A DNA stretch of 64,000 nucleotides from Dyadobacter sp. CY312. Lineage in GTDB: Bacteria; Bacteroidota; Bacteroidia; Cytophagales; Spirosomataceae. Below are positions 17,689 to 27,600 of the stretch, in pieces. Each line of letters starts with the position of its first letter. Positions within the stretch are counted from its first letter, which is position 1. The notes under the pieces were generated by a model that saw only the letters and a program-made list of their open reading frames with translations, did not search any database and had not been told where the DNA came from. The stretch lies in the NCBI RefSeq assembly GCF_021390535.1, contig NZ_JAJUXG010000015.1, forward strand, positions 186,001 through 250,000. Reading direction: 5' to 3'. A program made the translations under genes and the position numbers.

Positions 17689-18699
17689 ATGCAAATTATT
17701 CTTCATCGCTTTGACCTTCAGCTAAAACACACTTTCACCATTGCCCACGATTCCCGTGATGTACAGCCTACGCTGATTGTGGAATTAAGTGATGGTAACC
17801 TCAGCGGTTTCGGAGAGGCAACATCCAATCCTTACTACGGCATCACGATCGAAAATATGAGTGCTGCACTGGAAGGTGTCCGCTCGGTTGTTGAACACAA
17901 TGAGTTTGAGTCGGCTGAAGACTTATGGGCGCAAACACATCGTTTGCTAAAAGAAAATCCTTTTGCTCAATGTGCCTTAGACGAAGCCGCACATGATCTC
18001 TTTTCTAAGAAAAAAAATCTTAAGCTGTACGAGAATTGGGGGCTGTCCACAGACCATAATCCGCTGACTAATTTTACAATTGGCATAGATTCTGTGGAAA
18101 AAATGGTTGCCAAGATGAAAGAACTTCCATGGCCCATTTACAAGATAAAACTCGGAACCAACGAAGACCTTCGTATTGTAGCCGAACTGAGAAAGAACAC
18201 AGATTCAATATTCAGGGTTGATGCCAATTGTGCCTGGACAGCCGAACAAACCATTCGTTTTGCTCCTGAATTAAAAGCCTTGGGCGTAGAGTTTATTGAG
18301 CAACCGTTGGCTGCCGGAGATCTAGAAGGCATGAAAAAAGTATATGCAGAGAGTGTATTGCCAGTACTTGCAGATGAGAGCTGTATTGTGGAAAAAGATG
18401 TTGCCAATTGCAAAGGATTATTCCACGGAGTGAACATAAAACTGACAAAATGTGGCGGACTCACTCCTGCACTTCGCATGATAAAAGAAGCTAAACAACT
18501 GGGAATGAAAACGATGGTCGGTTGCATGACCGAAAGCAGTGTTGGAATTTCTGCCATAGCCCATTTACTTCCCCTGCTTGACTACGTAGACATGGATGGA
18601 TCGTTGCTAATTAAAAATGATCCGGCGGAAGGTGTAAGCTTTGATTACGGAAAAGTGATTTACGCTGATACCTACGGAACAGGCGCCAAGCTCCTATAG
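17689..18699 (+). CDS. L-Ala-D/L-Glu (dipeptide) epimerase
   Basis: 336 residues, enolase superfamily, MLE subgroup. Catalytic residues: KIK (Lys152/Lys154), metal ligands in RVDANCAW (Asp178), FIEQP (Glu about 204) and ADES (Asp about 229), and the second-face lysine in NIKLTKCGG (about 251-254). DMD at 301-303 matches the D-x-D that binds the dipeptide amino group in AE epimerases, which supports this function over other MLE-group enzymes. Likely role: peptidoglycan peptide recycling in the cytoplasm (L-Ala-D-Glu to L-Ala-L-Glu). Same strand and close to nadK (27 nt) and the PLP enzyme (36 nt). Confidence 0.88.
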   Translation: MQIILHRFDLQLKHTFTIAHDSRDVQPTLIVELSDGNLSGFGEATSNPYYGITIENMSAALEGVRSVVEHNEFESAEDLWAQTHRLLKENPFAQCALDEAAHDLFSKKKNLKLYENWGLSTDHNPLTNFTIGIDSVEKMVAKMKELPWPIYKIKLGTNEDLRIVAELRKNTDSIFRVDANCAWTAEQTIRFAPELKALGVEFIEQPLAAGDLEGMKKVYAESVLPVLADESCIVEKDVANCKGLFHGVNIKLTKCGGLTPALRMIKEAKQLGMKTMVGCMTESSVGISAIAHLLPLLDYVDMDGSLLIKNDPAEGVSFDYGKVIYADTYGTGAKLL

Positions 18700-18735
18700 C
18701 TGGTAATTCTCCTTTTTTAGCTGCATACGTATTGG

Positions 18736-19842
18736 ATGAAAAGTTACATTGCCAAAAATTTACCAGGTAGAACTGTAAAGCTTGAAAATGGAGAAGAGTA
18801 TCTCTGGTTCAGTGGAACAGACTACCTTGGAATGGGCCACAACGAAAACTTTCGTAGATTCTTAACCCAGGGTATTTCAGAGTTTGGCACCCATTTTGGT
18901 AGCTCGCGCAACAACAGTCTTCAGCTAAATATTTATACAGAAGCCGAAAAAGAACTGGCTGCCTTTGGCAAAGCACCTGCTGCTGTTACGCTGTCGTCGG
19001 GGATGTGGGCAGGGCAGATTTTGATGAAGGAAATTGAGAACATCATTACCAGTACAAACGCTGGTTATGAAAACATTCACTACCACTACGCTCCCAGCGT
19101 TCATCCTGCTATTCGTGGAAATCACTATTCAGCTTGCAGTACAAGCTGGGCAGATTGGGCAGCCAAAACACTTACAGATATCAGCAATGCATCCGACAGT
19201 GTTGTGCACATCATCTGCACCGATTCTGTGGGTTCACCTTGGGTTCAGAATTTTGATTTTTCTGTCTTCAATAACTTATCTGATCCAAAAGTCTGGCTGA
19301 TTGTAGACGACTCTCATGGAATTGGAGCTACCGGTGAATACGGAGGGGGAATATATGCACAACTGCAACATTTACAGAAAACCAATGTAGTCGTGTGCGC
19401 ATCGCTTAACAAGGGGATGGGAATACCCGCAGGAGTTATATTTGCTGACACCTCGGTAATAGATTATCTCAAAACTACGCCATGGTACTCCGGCGCGTCT
19501 CCGTGCGCACCGGCATATATTTTCGCTCTTAAGCAACTGCTTCTATCGCAAACCTACCAGCGGAATTATCTTCTTTTAAAAGAAAACATCAGGTATTTTC
19601 AAGATCAAACATTAGCTAACAGCATATTCACATCAATTGAAAGCTATCCCGTTTTTTGTAGTAAAAATCCTTTAATGTTCGATTATCTGCTAAACAACCG
19701 TATCATGACATCTCATTTCCCGTATCCCTCCCCTATTGATGAACCAGTGATGAGACTCGCAATATCAGCCATTCACACAAAAAAAGACCTCGACCGATTG
19801 GCCGAGGTCTGTATTCAGTTCAATCAAGAAAATTTATCTTAA
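18736..19842 (+). CDS. Class I/II PLP enzyme, AONS/KBL-like
   Basis: 368 residues. Fold-type I alpha-oxoamine synthase-like: WFSGTDYLGMGHN at the start, THFGSSRNN, DDSHGIGATGEYGGG (PLP-ring Asp/His) and CASLNKGMGIPAG, with Lys226 as the probable Schiff-base lysine. It is shorter at the N-terminus than typical BioF. No biotin genes are nearby; the neighbour is a dipeptide epimerase. It may be a 2-amino-3-ketobutyrate ligase or 8-amino-7-oxononanoate synthase paralogue; specificity is unresolved. Its last codons contain the terminator of convergent tatC, and the stop codons of the two genes overlap. Confidence 0.75.
   Translation: MKSYIAKNLPGRTVKLENGEEYLWFSGTDYLGMGHNENFRRFLTQGISEFGTHFGSSRNNSLQLNIYTEAEKELAAFGKAPAAVTLSSGMWAGQILMKEIENIITSTNAGYENIHYHYAPSVHPAIRGNHYSACSTSWADWAAKTLTDISNASDSVVHIICTDSVGSPWVQNFDFSVFNNLSDPKVWLIVDDSHGIGATGEYGGGIYAQLQHLQKTNVVVCASLNKGMGIPAGVIFADTSVIDYLKTTPWYSGASPCAPAYIFALKQLLLSQTYQRNYLLLKENIRYFQDQTLANSIFTSIESYPVFCSKNPLMFDYLLNNRIMTSHFPYPSPIDEPVMRLAISAIHTKKDLDRLAEVCIQFNQENLS
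19777..19810 (-). terminator. tatC terminator embedded in the coding end of the PLP enzyme
   Basis: A perfect 8-bp stem AGACCTCG / CGAGGTCT (19785-19792 and 19803-19810). On the minus strand it is followed by a run of seven Ts (19779-19785). It lies 29 nt beyond the tatC stop, inside the codons for KKDLDRLAEV of the convergent gene. Confidence 0.7.
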
Positions 19843-20717
19843 TCGTTACCCACATTGCCTCCTGAGGTTGCCAGGTTTTTCTCTTCCTGTATTTTCTCTC
19901 TTTCCACCTTTGCAGAAACAAAAATACTTACTTCAAAAAGCATAAATAATGGAATCGCAACCAGTATCTGACTGTAAATATCCGGAGACGGAGTGATGAT
20001 CGCCGCCAGAATAAGAATCACAATCATTGCATGTTTTCTATACTCCCTCATAAATGCAGGTGTAAGTACGCCTACTTTTGAAAGAACAAATACTACCACT
20101 GGCAATTGGAAAGCAATTCCGCAGGCAAGAGTTAAAGTAGCTACAAGTGAAATGTAAGAAGCCAAACTAAACTCGTTGATAATGGACTCATCCAGTGTAT
20201 AGTTTGCCAGAAAGTTGATTGCCAGGGGCGTTACAACATAATAGCCAAACAGCACACCCGAGAAGAAAAGGAACGTTACATAAAATACCGCTCCTCTGGC
20301 TGAACGTCTTTCCGAAGCTTTCAGACCAGGCTTTATAAAACGCCAGATTTCCCAGAATGCATACGGAAAAGCAAATATCAAACCGGCAATAAACGATGAA
20401 GTCATACTCATCGTAAAATTGTCTCCCATTCCAATAACCTGAAGCTTAAAATTCAAAGCTTTTACACATAATTCATCATATCCCACCTTATCGGCAAGTA
20501 TACAAAGCATTTTATACGTCCAAAAGTCTGGCTGAGACGGCGCAATGATTACGTAGTGATAAATCTCTTTTATATAAACGAAAGCAATAATAGCAAACAC
20601 CAAAATGGAACTTACTGCACGAATAACGTGCCATCTTAGCTCTTCAAGGTGCCCAATAAACGACATCTCGCCGCCTGAATCTTCTTCTTCGTTATCAAAT
20701 TCCTGGTCTAAGGGCAT
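19839..20717 (-). CDS. tatC: Sec-independent protein translocase TatC
   Basis: 292 residues, about 6 membrane helices, with N-terminal FIGHLEELRWHVIRAV (the TatC signature with the key glutamate) and the FAFPYAFWEIWRFIKPGL block. It recognises twin-arginine signal peptides in the inner membrane. No tatA is adjacent. The stop overlaps that of the convergent PLP gene through a shared TTAA. Confidence 0.95.
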   Translation of the reverse strand: MPLDQEFDNEEEDSGGEMSFIGHLEELRWHVIRAVSSILVFAIIAFVYIKEIYHYVIIAPSQPDFWTYKMLCILADKVGYDELCVKALNFKLQVIGMGDNFTMSMTSSFIAGLIFAFPYAFWEIWRFIKPGLKASERRSARGAVFYVTFLFFSGVLFGYYVVTPLAINFLANYTLDESIINEFSLASYISLVATLTLACGIAFQLPVVVFVLSKVGVLTPAFMREYRKHAMIVILILAAIITPSPDIYSQILVAIPLFMLFEVSIFVSAKVEREKIQEEKNLATSGGNVGND

Positions 20718-20875
20718 ACAATAAAATAAAAATAAGGTAGTTTAAATCTGCAATATCTGCTCAGACATCCAATCTATAAATGCCAGGCACAACCACCATT
20801 TGTTAAATGATCATTAAGCTTTATACGTGAAAACAGTCGGATAAGATCATTCCTGCTTTCAAAAGTCGAAATTAC

Positions 20876-20913
20876 TCAAAAAAACCCGCCGGATTCTTTC
20901 GACGGGTTTTTTT
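20876..20913 (-). terminator. Intrinsic terminator of pdhA
   Basis: AAAACCCG / CGGGTTTT stem (20881-20888 and 20903-20910) with a T-run on the minus strand, located 25 nt after the pdhA stop. Confidence 0.85.
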
Positions 20914-20934
20914 AATATTGTTATAATGATGAAT

Positions 20935-21966
20935 TTAATCCATCACAAATGGATAGTCATTTTCGACATAAACATCGGTATATGCCTCGCTTGCATCCGG
21001 GAAATCCGAATCCTCAGCAAATTGAACCGACTCAGCAACAATCTCTTTTACTTTCTTGTCAATTCCGTCTAATTCTTCCTCAGAAGCAAGTTTATTTTCC
21101 AGGATTACCGCACGGATTTGCTCGATCGGATCACGGTGTTTGTATTCTTCAACTTCTTCCTTAGAACGGTACTTCTGCGGATCCGACATAGAATGCCCAC
21201 GGTAACGATAGGTACGGAATTCAAGGAAAGTAGGTCCTTCTCCTTTGCGCGCACGTTCAGCAGCACGTGCAACTGACTCGTGGATTGCCTCAACACTCAT
21301 CCCGTCAACTGGCTCCGAAGGAATGTCGTAAGCTTCACCAAGTGTATAAAGCTCTGTAACATTGGATGAACGGGCTACCGAGGTCCCCATGGCATATCCA
21401 TTGTTTTCAACAACAAAAATAACAGGCAGTTTCCAGGTCATAGCCATGTTAAGCGCTTCGTGAAAGGCTCCCTGACGAATTGCTCCATCACCGAAGTAAC
21501 AGATACATACTTTACCTGTCTTGTTATATTTCTCAGCAAAAGCAATACCTGCACCAAGAGGTATTTGGGCGCCCACGATACCGTGTCCTCCAACAAAACC
21601 CACTTCTTTATCAAAAATGTGCATGGATCCGCCTTTCCCCTTGGTTGTACCCGTCTTCTTGCCATATAGCTCAGCCATAATAGCATTAGGACTGGTTCCA
21701 AGTGCCAATGGAATACCATGGTCACGGTAAGCCGTGATATACTTGTCACCTTTTGTCAAAGCACTTGCTGCTCCTGAAGAGCAAGCTTCCTGGCCTATGT
21801 AAAGGTGACAAAAACCACGTATCTTCTGCTGACCGTAAAGCTGTCCGGCTTTTTCTTCAAACCGACGCTGCAATAGCATATTCTCGAACCAGAACATATA
21901 TTGTTCCTTCGGATGCTGTAATTTTTTTGGGGCTGATGCTTTCTTTTTTTCAGTAACGGTGGCCAT
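20935..21966 (-). CDS. pdhA: Pyruvate dehydrogenase E1 component, alpha subunit
   Basis: 343 residues. The thiamine-diphosphate motif starts YFGDGAIRQGAFHEALN (GDG near residue 159) and ends in VVENNGYAMGTS. GHGIVGAQIPLGAGIAFA and YRYRGHSMSDPQKYR (phosphorylation-loop region) are typical of the E1 alpha family. It decarboxylates pyruvate with E1 beta, which must lie elsewhere because the gene stands alone between its own terminator and divergent recF. Confidence 0.93.
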   Translation of the reverse strand: MATVTEKKKASAPKKLQHPKEQYMFWFENMLLQRRFEEKAGQLYGQQKIRGFCHLYIGQEACSSGAASALTKGDKYITAYRDHGIPLALGTSPNAIMAELYGKKTGTTKGKGGSMHIFDKEVGFVGGHGIVGAQIPLGAGIAFAEKYNKTGKVCICYFGDGAIRQGAFHEALNMAMTWKLPVIFVVENNGYAMGTSVARSSNVTELYTLGEAYDIPSEPVDGMSVEAIHESVARAAERARKGEGPTFLEFRTYRYRGHSMSDPQKYRSKEEVEEYKHRDPIEQIRAVILENKLASEEELDGIDKKVKEIVAESVQFAEDSDFPDASEAYTDVYVENDYPFVMD

Positions 21967-22093
21967 GTATTTGGTTCTCGTTTATAAAGACAGAACTTTG
22001 TCTTCAAGTTAGTGGTTTGAACAGAGTCTGTTTTTTGCCGTACTCACGCAATGATCTGCGAAAATAAGCATAAACTATATAACAAAGAAGTTC

Positions 22094-23176
22094 ATGTGGC
22101 TAGAAAAGCTCCATCTTACCTACTTTAAGAATTATGAGGAAGGTGCATTTGTCTTTGGAGCACATGTAAATTGCCTCGTTGGCGAGAATGGAAGCGGTAA
22201 AACAAACCTGCTGGACGCCATTTATTTCCTTACACTCACAAAAAGTGCCTTTCAAACTCAGGATGCATTAAGTATTCGTCATGAGGACGATTTTTTTGTT
22301 TTGGATGGAATATTTAAAGATTCCGAACGAAATATTCAGATCACATGCAGCTTTCAGCGTGGCCAGCGCAAAGTGTTTATGGCCGACAAAAAAAGTTATG
22401 AACGCCTGAGCGATCATATTGGTCTATTTCCCTTGGTACTTATTGCGCCAAATGATACCGATCTAATTCGCGACGGAAGCGAGGAGCGGAGGCGTTTCTT
22501 TGACGGGGTACTTGCGCAGGCAACTCCCGATTATCTTCAGGATTTTTTGCAATACAACAAAACGCTTACGCAGCGTAACGGTTTGCTTAAATTATTTGCT
22601 GAGCGAAATTACATGGACGACGACCTATTGGAAACCTATAACGAACCGCTCATTAACCTGGCTCTGAAAATTTACAGCTACCGCCGCAGTTTTATGGATC
22701 GGTTTCTTCCACTTTTCCGCAAATACTATGCGTTTATAAGCAATGAAAAAGAAAATGTAGAGGTGATATATGAAAGTGAGGTCGCTGCTCATGACTTCGC
22801 TATTGAATTCCGTAAAAACCTGACCCGCGACCTGCATGCGCAAAGAACCGGAAAGGGAATCCACAAAGACGATTATATATTTGAAATAGATGGCATTACA
22901 TTAAAGAAATTCGGCTCGCAAGGGCAGCAAAAATCCTTTGTTATTGCCCTGAAACTAGCGCAATTTGAATTACTCAAGATTGAGAAAGAGAAGACACCGA
23001 TTCTACTTTTAGATGATATTTTCGACAAACTGGATGACCGGCGTATCAACAAGCTTATTGAGCTGGTAGATACTGGTTTTCTCGGTCAGGTTTTTATCAC
23101 CGACGCCAGACCGGAACGGTCAGCAAAAATTCTTGAAAAGGTAAAAGCAGATGTTCGCTTTTTTGAAATTGGCTAA
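22094..23176 (+). CDS. recF: DNA replication and repair protein RecF
   Basis: 360 residues. SMC-like ATPase with Walker A GENGSGKT (30-37), signature FGSQGQQKSF and Walker B PILLLDDIFDKLD. It loads RecA at gaps through RecOR. Divergent from pdhA; unlike in many bacteria it is not next to dnaA or dnaN. Confidence 0.95.
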   Translation: MWLEKLHLTYFKNYEEGAFVFGAHVNCLVGENGSGKTNLLDAIYFLTLTKSAFQTQDALSIRHEDDFFVLDGIFKDSERNIQITCSFQRGQRKVFMADKKSYERLSDHIGLFPLVLIAPNDTDLIRDGSEERRRFFDGVLAQATPDYLQDFLQYNKTLTQRNGLLKLFAERNYMDDDLLETYNEPLINLALKIYSYRRSFMDRFLPLFRKYYAFISNEKENVEVIYESEVAAHDFAIEFRKNLTRDLHAQRTGKGIHKDDYIFEIDGITLKKFGSQGQQKSFVIALKLAQFELLKIEKEKTPILLLDDIFDKLDDRRINKLIELVDTGFLGQVFITDARPERSAKILEKVKADVRFFEIG

Positions 23177-23210
23177 ACTTCTGATGTAACTCCGTAAAAT
23201 TAAGTTTCAG

Positions 23211-23251
23211 GCACAGAGTTTCAGAATTTTAACGTCCCGCAAACTCTGTGC
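23211..23251. terminator. Hairpin between convergent recF and the guanylyltransferase gene
   Basis: A perfect 11-bp stem GCACAGAGTTT / AAACTCTGTGC with a 19-nt loop. No clear U-tract on either strand, so a bidirectional terminator is likely but unproven. Confidence 0.5.
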
Positions 23252-23282
23252 TGATAATAAATTGCTACTTTACTACATAATA

Positions 23283-24350
23283 TTAAACATACTTAGCATC
23301 CAGATCCTTAGCCTCTGCTACAAATTCCTTTACCTTTTGCTCATCTTCTTTTTTGCAGATCATCAGCACTCCATCGTATTCAGCCACGATAAAACCGTCT
23401 AATCCATTGATTACGACAAGCTTATCGCTAGGCATTTTGATGATCGAGTTTTCGGTGTTATGTAAAATGAGATTACCTTCCGTTACATTCCGGTTTTCAT
23501 CTTTGTCAGACACTTCATACAAAGACTTCCACGTTCCTAAATCCGACCAACCGAAGCTGCTTAAAACCACATGAACGTTATCCGCCTTTTCCATGATCCC
23601 ATTATCAATAGAAATGCTTCCGCAGTGCTGATAGGCTTTCCCGATAAACGATTCTTCCGATTCTGAATAATAATGCGGATTTCCCTCTTCGAAAATCTCT
23701 GCAATATCAGGCAGAAATTGTCTTAAAGCCACCTTAAAAGAATTCACATTCCAGATAAAAATTCCGGCATTCCAAAGAAAATCCCCGCTATCCAGAAATT
23801 GTAGAGCGAGTTCCAGATGCGGCTTTTCAGTAAAAGATTTAACTTTTTTAACAGTAAGCTTGTCAGGAATATATTGGATGTAACCGTAGCCAGTATCAGG
23901 GCGTGTAGGCTGAATGCCCAATGTTACCAGAATATCCTCATTTCTTGCCGCTCCCAAAGCAATCCGGACCGTGTCACGAAATACATCTTCATTGAGTATA
24001 ATGTGGTCTGCCGGCGCCACAATTACATTTGCATCAGGATTCCTTGCAGCAATTTTATAACAGGCATAAGCAATACACGGTGCTGTATTACGGCGGTTGG
24101 GTTCAAGCAAAATTTGCTCATCCTTCAAGGCCGGTATCTGTTCCTTAATTAGGTCCTTATATTCCTGACTGGTAACAATATAGATGTTTTCAACCGGGCA
24201 AACTCCTTCAAACCGATCAACAGTTTGTTGTAACAGCGTTTTTCCTGTACCCAGAACATCATGAAACTGCTTGGGGAAATTAGTGCGGCTAAATGGCCAA
24301 AACCTCGTTCCTACTCCACCAGCCATTATAATTACGTGTGTATCCTTCAT
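23283..24350 (-). CDS. Mannose-1-phosphate guanylyltransferase
   Basis: 355 residues from ATG 24350 (a TTG at 24392 is rejected). N-terminal IIMAGGVGTRFWPFSR and FPKQF are the nucleotidyltransferase signature of the ManC/GMPP group. APADHII and FTEKPHLELA are also conserved. The length shows a monofunctional enzyme without the C-terminal isomerase of long ManC. It makes GDP-mannose for glycans. The gene is alone, with no GDP-mannose dehydratase nearby. Confidence 0.93.
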   Translation of the reverse strand: MKDTHVIIMAGGVGTRFWPFSRTNFPKQFHDVLGTGKTLLQQTVDRFEGVCPVENIYIVTSQEYKDLIKEQIPALKDEQILLEPNRRNTAPCIAYACYKIAARNPDANVIVAPADHIILNEDVFRDTVRIALGAARNEDILVTLGIQPTRPDTGYGYIQYIPDKLTVKKVKSFTEKPHLELALQFLDSGDFLWNAGIFIWNVNSFKVALRQFLPDIAEIFEEGNPHYYSESEESFIGKAYQHCGSISIDNGIMEKADNVHVVLSSFGWSDLGTWKSLYEVSDKDENRNVTEGNLILHNTENSIIKMPSDKLVVINGLDGFIVAEYDGVLMICKKEDEQKVKEFVAEAKDLDAKYV

Positions 24351-24647
24351 TATGAATGCTAATCTAATATTGGTTACAATAAACTTCCGCAAAGCTAAGC
24401 ATTATACATAAATAACCCGGGTTGCTGCCGGCGGATTCACTCCCAACAAAGTTGTAACCGACTCTTACTACATGTCCTTACTAATACACTAAATTACTAC
24501 GACAAACTAGTTGATTATTGGATTTTACAGATATCAATACCTTCAAAATTATAATTTTTCAATATTTAAAGAAAAAATATAACAATTATAGATTTTGTAA
24601 CTTTTTATTCTTTTAAATTGCCTTAACAACAGTCATCAATAAAAACC

Positions 24648-27600
24648 ATGAAATCAATCGTATACCAAAAATGGTGCTGTATACTGCTCATGCTGCTATA
24701 CAGCTCCTTGTCCATCGCACAAACAAAAATAGGAGGTACTGTTACAGAAGCCTCAACAAATGAACCGCTCATTGGTGTAAGTATTCAGGTGAAAGGAAAA
24801 GTAATCGGCTCCATCACCGACTCCAAAGGTAATTTTAGCTTTACAGTAAGCACTGCCCCGCCTTTTACGCTGGTTGTCTCTTCCGTTGGTTTTCAAACAC
24901 AGGAAGTAGAAGTTGCAGGTGGGCAATCTGACTTCAAAATCAAACTTTCAGAGCAGGTCGTTCTGGGAAGTGAAATTGTTGTTTCTGCTTCAAGGGTAGA
25001 AGAAAACGAATTAAAATCGCCGGTTGCAGTTGAAAAAATGGACATACGTGGCATCCGTGAAACGCCCTCCACCAATTTTTATGACGCGCTTGCCAATCTT
25101 AAAGGAATAGATATGGCTACACAGGGTGTACTGTTCAAATCCATCAACATGAGAGGTTTTGGTAGTACAGGAAATCCCCGTACCGTACAAATGATTGACG
25201 GTATGGACAATCAGGCACCCGGACTGAACTTCCCGCTGGATAACATCATTGGCATGTCGGAACTCGATGTAGAAAGCGTTGAAATCTTACCCGGAGCAGC
25301 ATCTGCCTTATACGGACCAAATGCTATTAATGGGCTCATTTTGATGAATAGCAAAAGCCCGTTTCTCTATCAGGGGTTGAGCGCTAATGTCAAATCGGGA
25401 ATCATGCATGAATCCAGCCGTACAAAGGCAACCACACCATTTATCGATGGTACCATTCGCTACGCAAAAGCTTTCAACAACAAAGTTGCCTTCAAAGTAA
25501 ATCTTTCTTATATAACAGCAAAAGACTGGGAAGCAAGAAATTACAGTAATCTGAATGCTGGTGGCAATGCAGACCCAAGACGTGGAGCTGGTACAAACCC
25601 GGATTACGACGGTGTAAACAGCTATGGCGATGAAGTGCAAACAAACATCAATGCAGTTGCCAAAACATTGGCTGCTGGTGGACTCATTCCTGCAAATGCG
25701 GTTGATTTAGTGCCAAATGCATTTGTAAGCAGAACGGGTTTTGAAGAAAAAGACCTGATCGACTACAAAACAAAAAGCTTTAAAGCAAACGCAGCCCTTC
25801 ACTACCGCATAAATGATAAAATTGAAGCGGTAGCACAGGTAAATTATGGCTACGGAACTACGGCATATACTGCTACCGGCAGATACTCACTTCGTAATTT
25901 TAACCTGACTCAGGCAAAACTGGAATTGCGGGGAGATAATTTTACCGTTAGGGCGTACACCACTCAGGAACGTTCGGGAGATTCATATCTTGCGGGACTT
26001 GCGGCAGTATCTATGCTTAACGATTTCAAACCTCATGCAACCTGGTTTGGTCAATATACAGGTGCATTTGTACAAGCTCGTGCACAAGGCGCCACCGAGG
26101 CAAATGCACATTTAGCTGCACGAGGCGTAGCCGACCAGGGCATGCCGGTTCCGGGAACAGACTCCTACAATGCCTTGTTGGATAAATATCGAAATATGCC
26201 GATTGTAGATGGAGGTGGAGGCTTTACCGATAAAACCAACTTATACCACATCGAAGGATTTTACAATTTCAAGAATCAAATTAAGTTTATCGAACTTCTT
26301 GCAGGAGCCAATTACAGAATGTATCAGTTGCGTTCTGCAGGAACATTATTTGCAGATACCAAAGATGGCCGAGACGGGACGATCGGCATCAACGAGTTTG
26401 GTGCCTTTGTACAGGCTGGAAAAAGTTTACTAAACAATCACCTGAAATTGTCAGGATCCATCAGATATGACAAAAATGAAAACTTTGATGGTCAGTTCAC
26501 ACCAAGAGTATCGGCAGTAACCACATTTGGAGAACACAACATCCGTCTCTCGTACCAAACTGGTTTCCGTATTCCCACAACCCAAAACCAATATATCGAT
26601 TTAAGAACACCATCAGCTACACTGATCGGAGGTTTGCCAGAATTTGACGCACGATACAACCTTGCCAACGGTATTTTAAGACAAAATCTGTCAGCAGAAA
26701 ATATCCAGAAGACCATCGCCAGTGATCCATCAATCGTTGCAAGTGCAAGAGCATATGGCACAGCAGCAGTGACCCAGGCGGTAACAACAGCGGTGACCGA
26801 AAAAGTAAATGCAGCAGTGGCTGCCGGTCAAATTCCTAATGTTCCTGCCGTAATTCAGGGAGCTATAACTGCTGGTGTGCAAGGCGCCTTGCCGGGAGCA
26901 TTGCAAGCACAATTACCGGGTTTAATTGCTCAGCTTGCCCCTGCTTTTGCATTGGCCAAACTTCCAAAATACCAGCCCGTCAAACTGAAACCAGAACGCA
27001 TCGCAACGTATGAGATCGGTTATAAATCTGTTATCGCAAAGAAATTATTTATCGACGCTTACTTCTACGTAAGTCAGTATAAAAATTTGATTGGCGGAGC
27101 AGTTATTGTAGTTCCAACCGAAGCAGCAGCTCCCGGCTTGCCAATTGAATCCGGAATCGGAGTTGGAAAACGAAACGCTTATTCCAGAACAGTAAATACT
27201 TCAGAAACTATCAATGTTAGAGGGTTTGCACTTGGACTAAACTATGCGTTACCAAAGGGTTTCAATATAGGAGGAAATGTTGCCAACAACGAACTAACCG
27301 ATTTTACTCCTTCACCTGAAGTACAGTATTCTCAGTTCAACACCCCTAAATATCGCTACAACCTTAGTTTTGGAAAGCGCATTACCAGTAGTAGTTTCTT
27401 TGGGTTCAATCTGGCTTACAGGTATCAACAGGCATTTTTGTGGGAATCAAGCTTTATCATACCGTCCTCAGATAACGTTCCTTTATTTGCAGACACAAAG
27501 GTTCCCGCGATCAGTAATCTTGATGCCCAGATTAGCATGAAAGTTCCTGCGATCAAATCGATTATTAAACTCGGAGGAACCAACCTGATCGGCAAATCTT

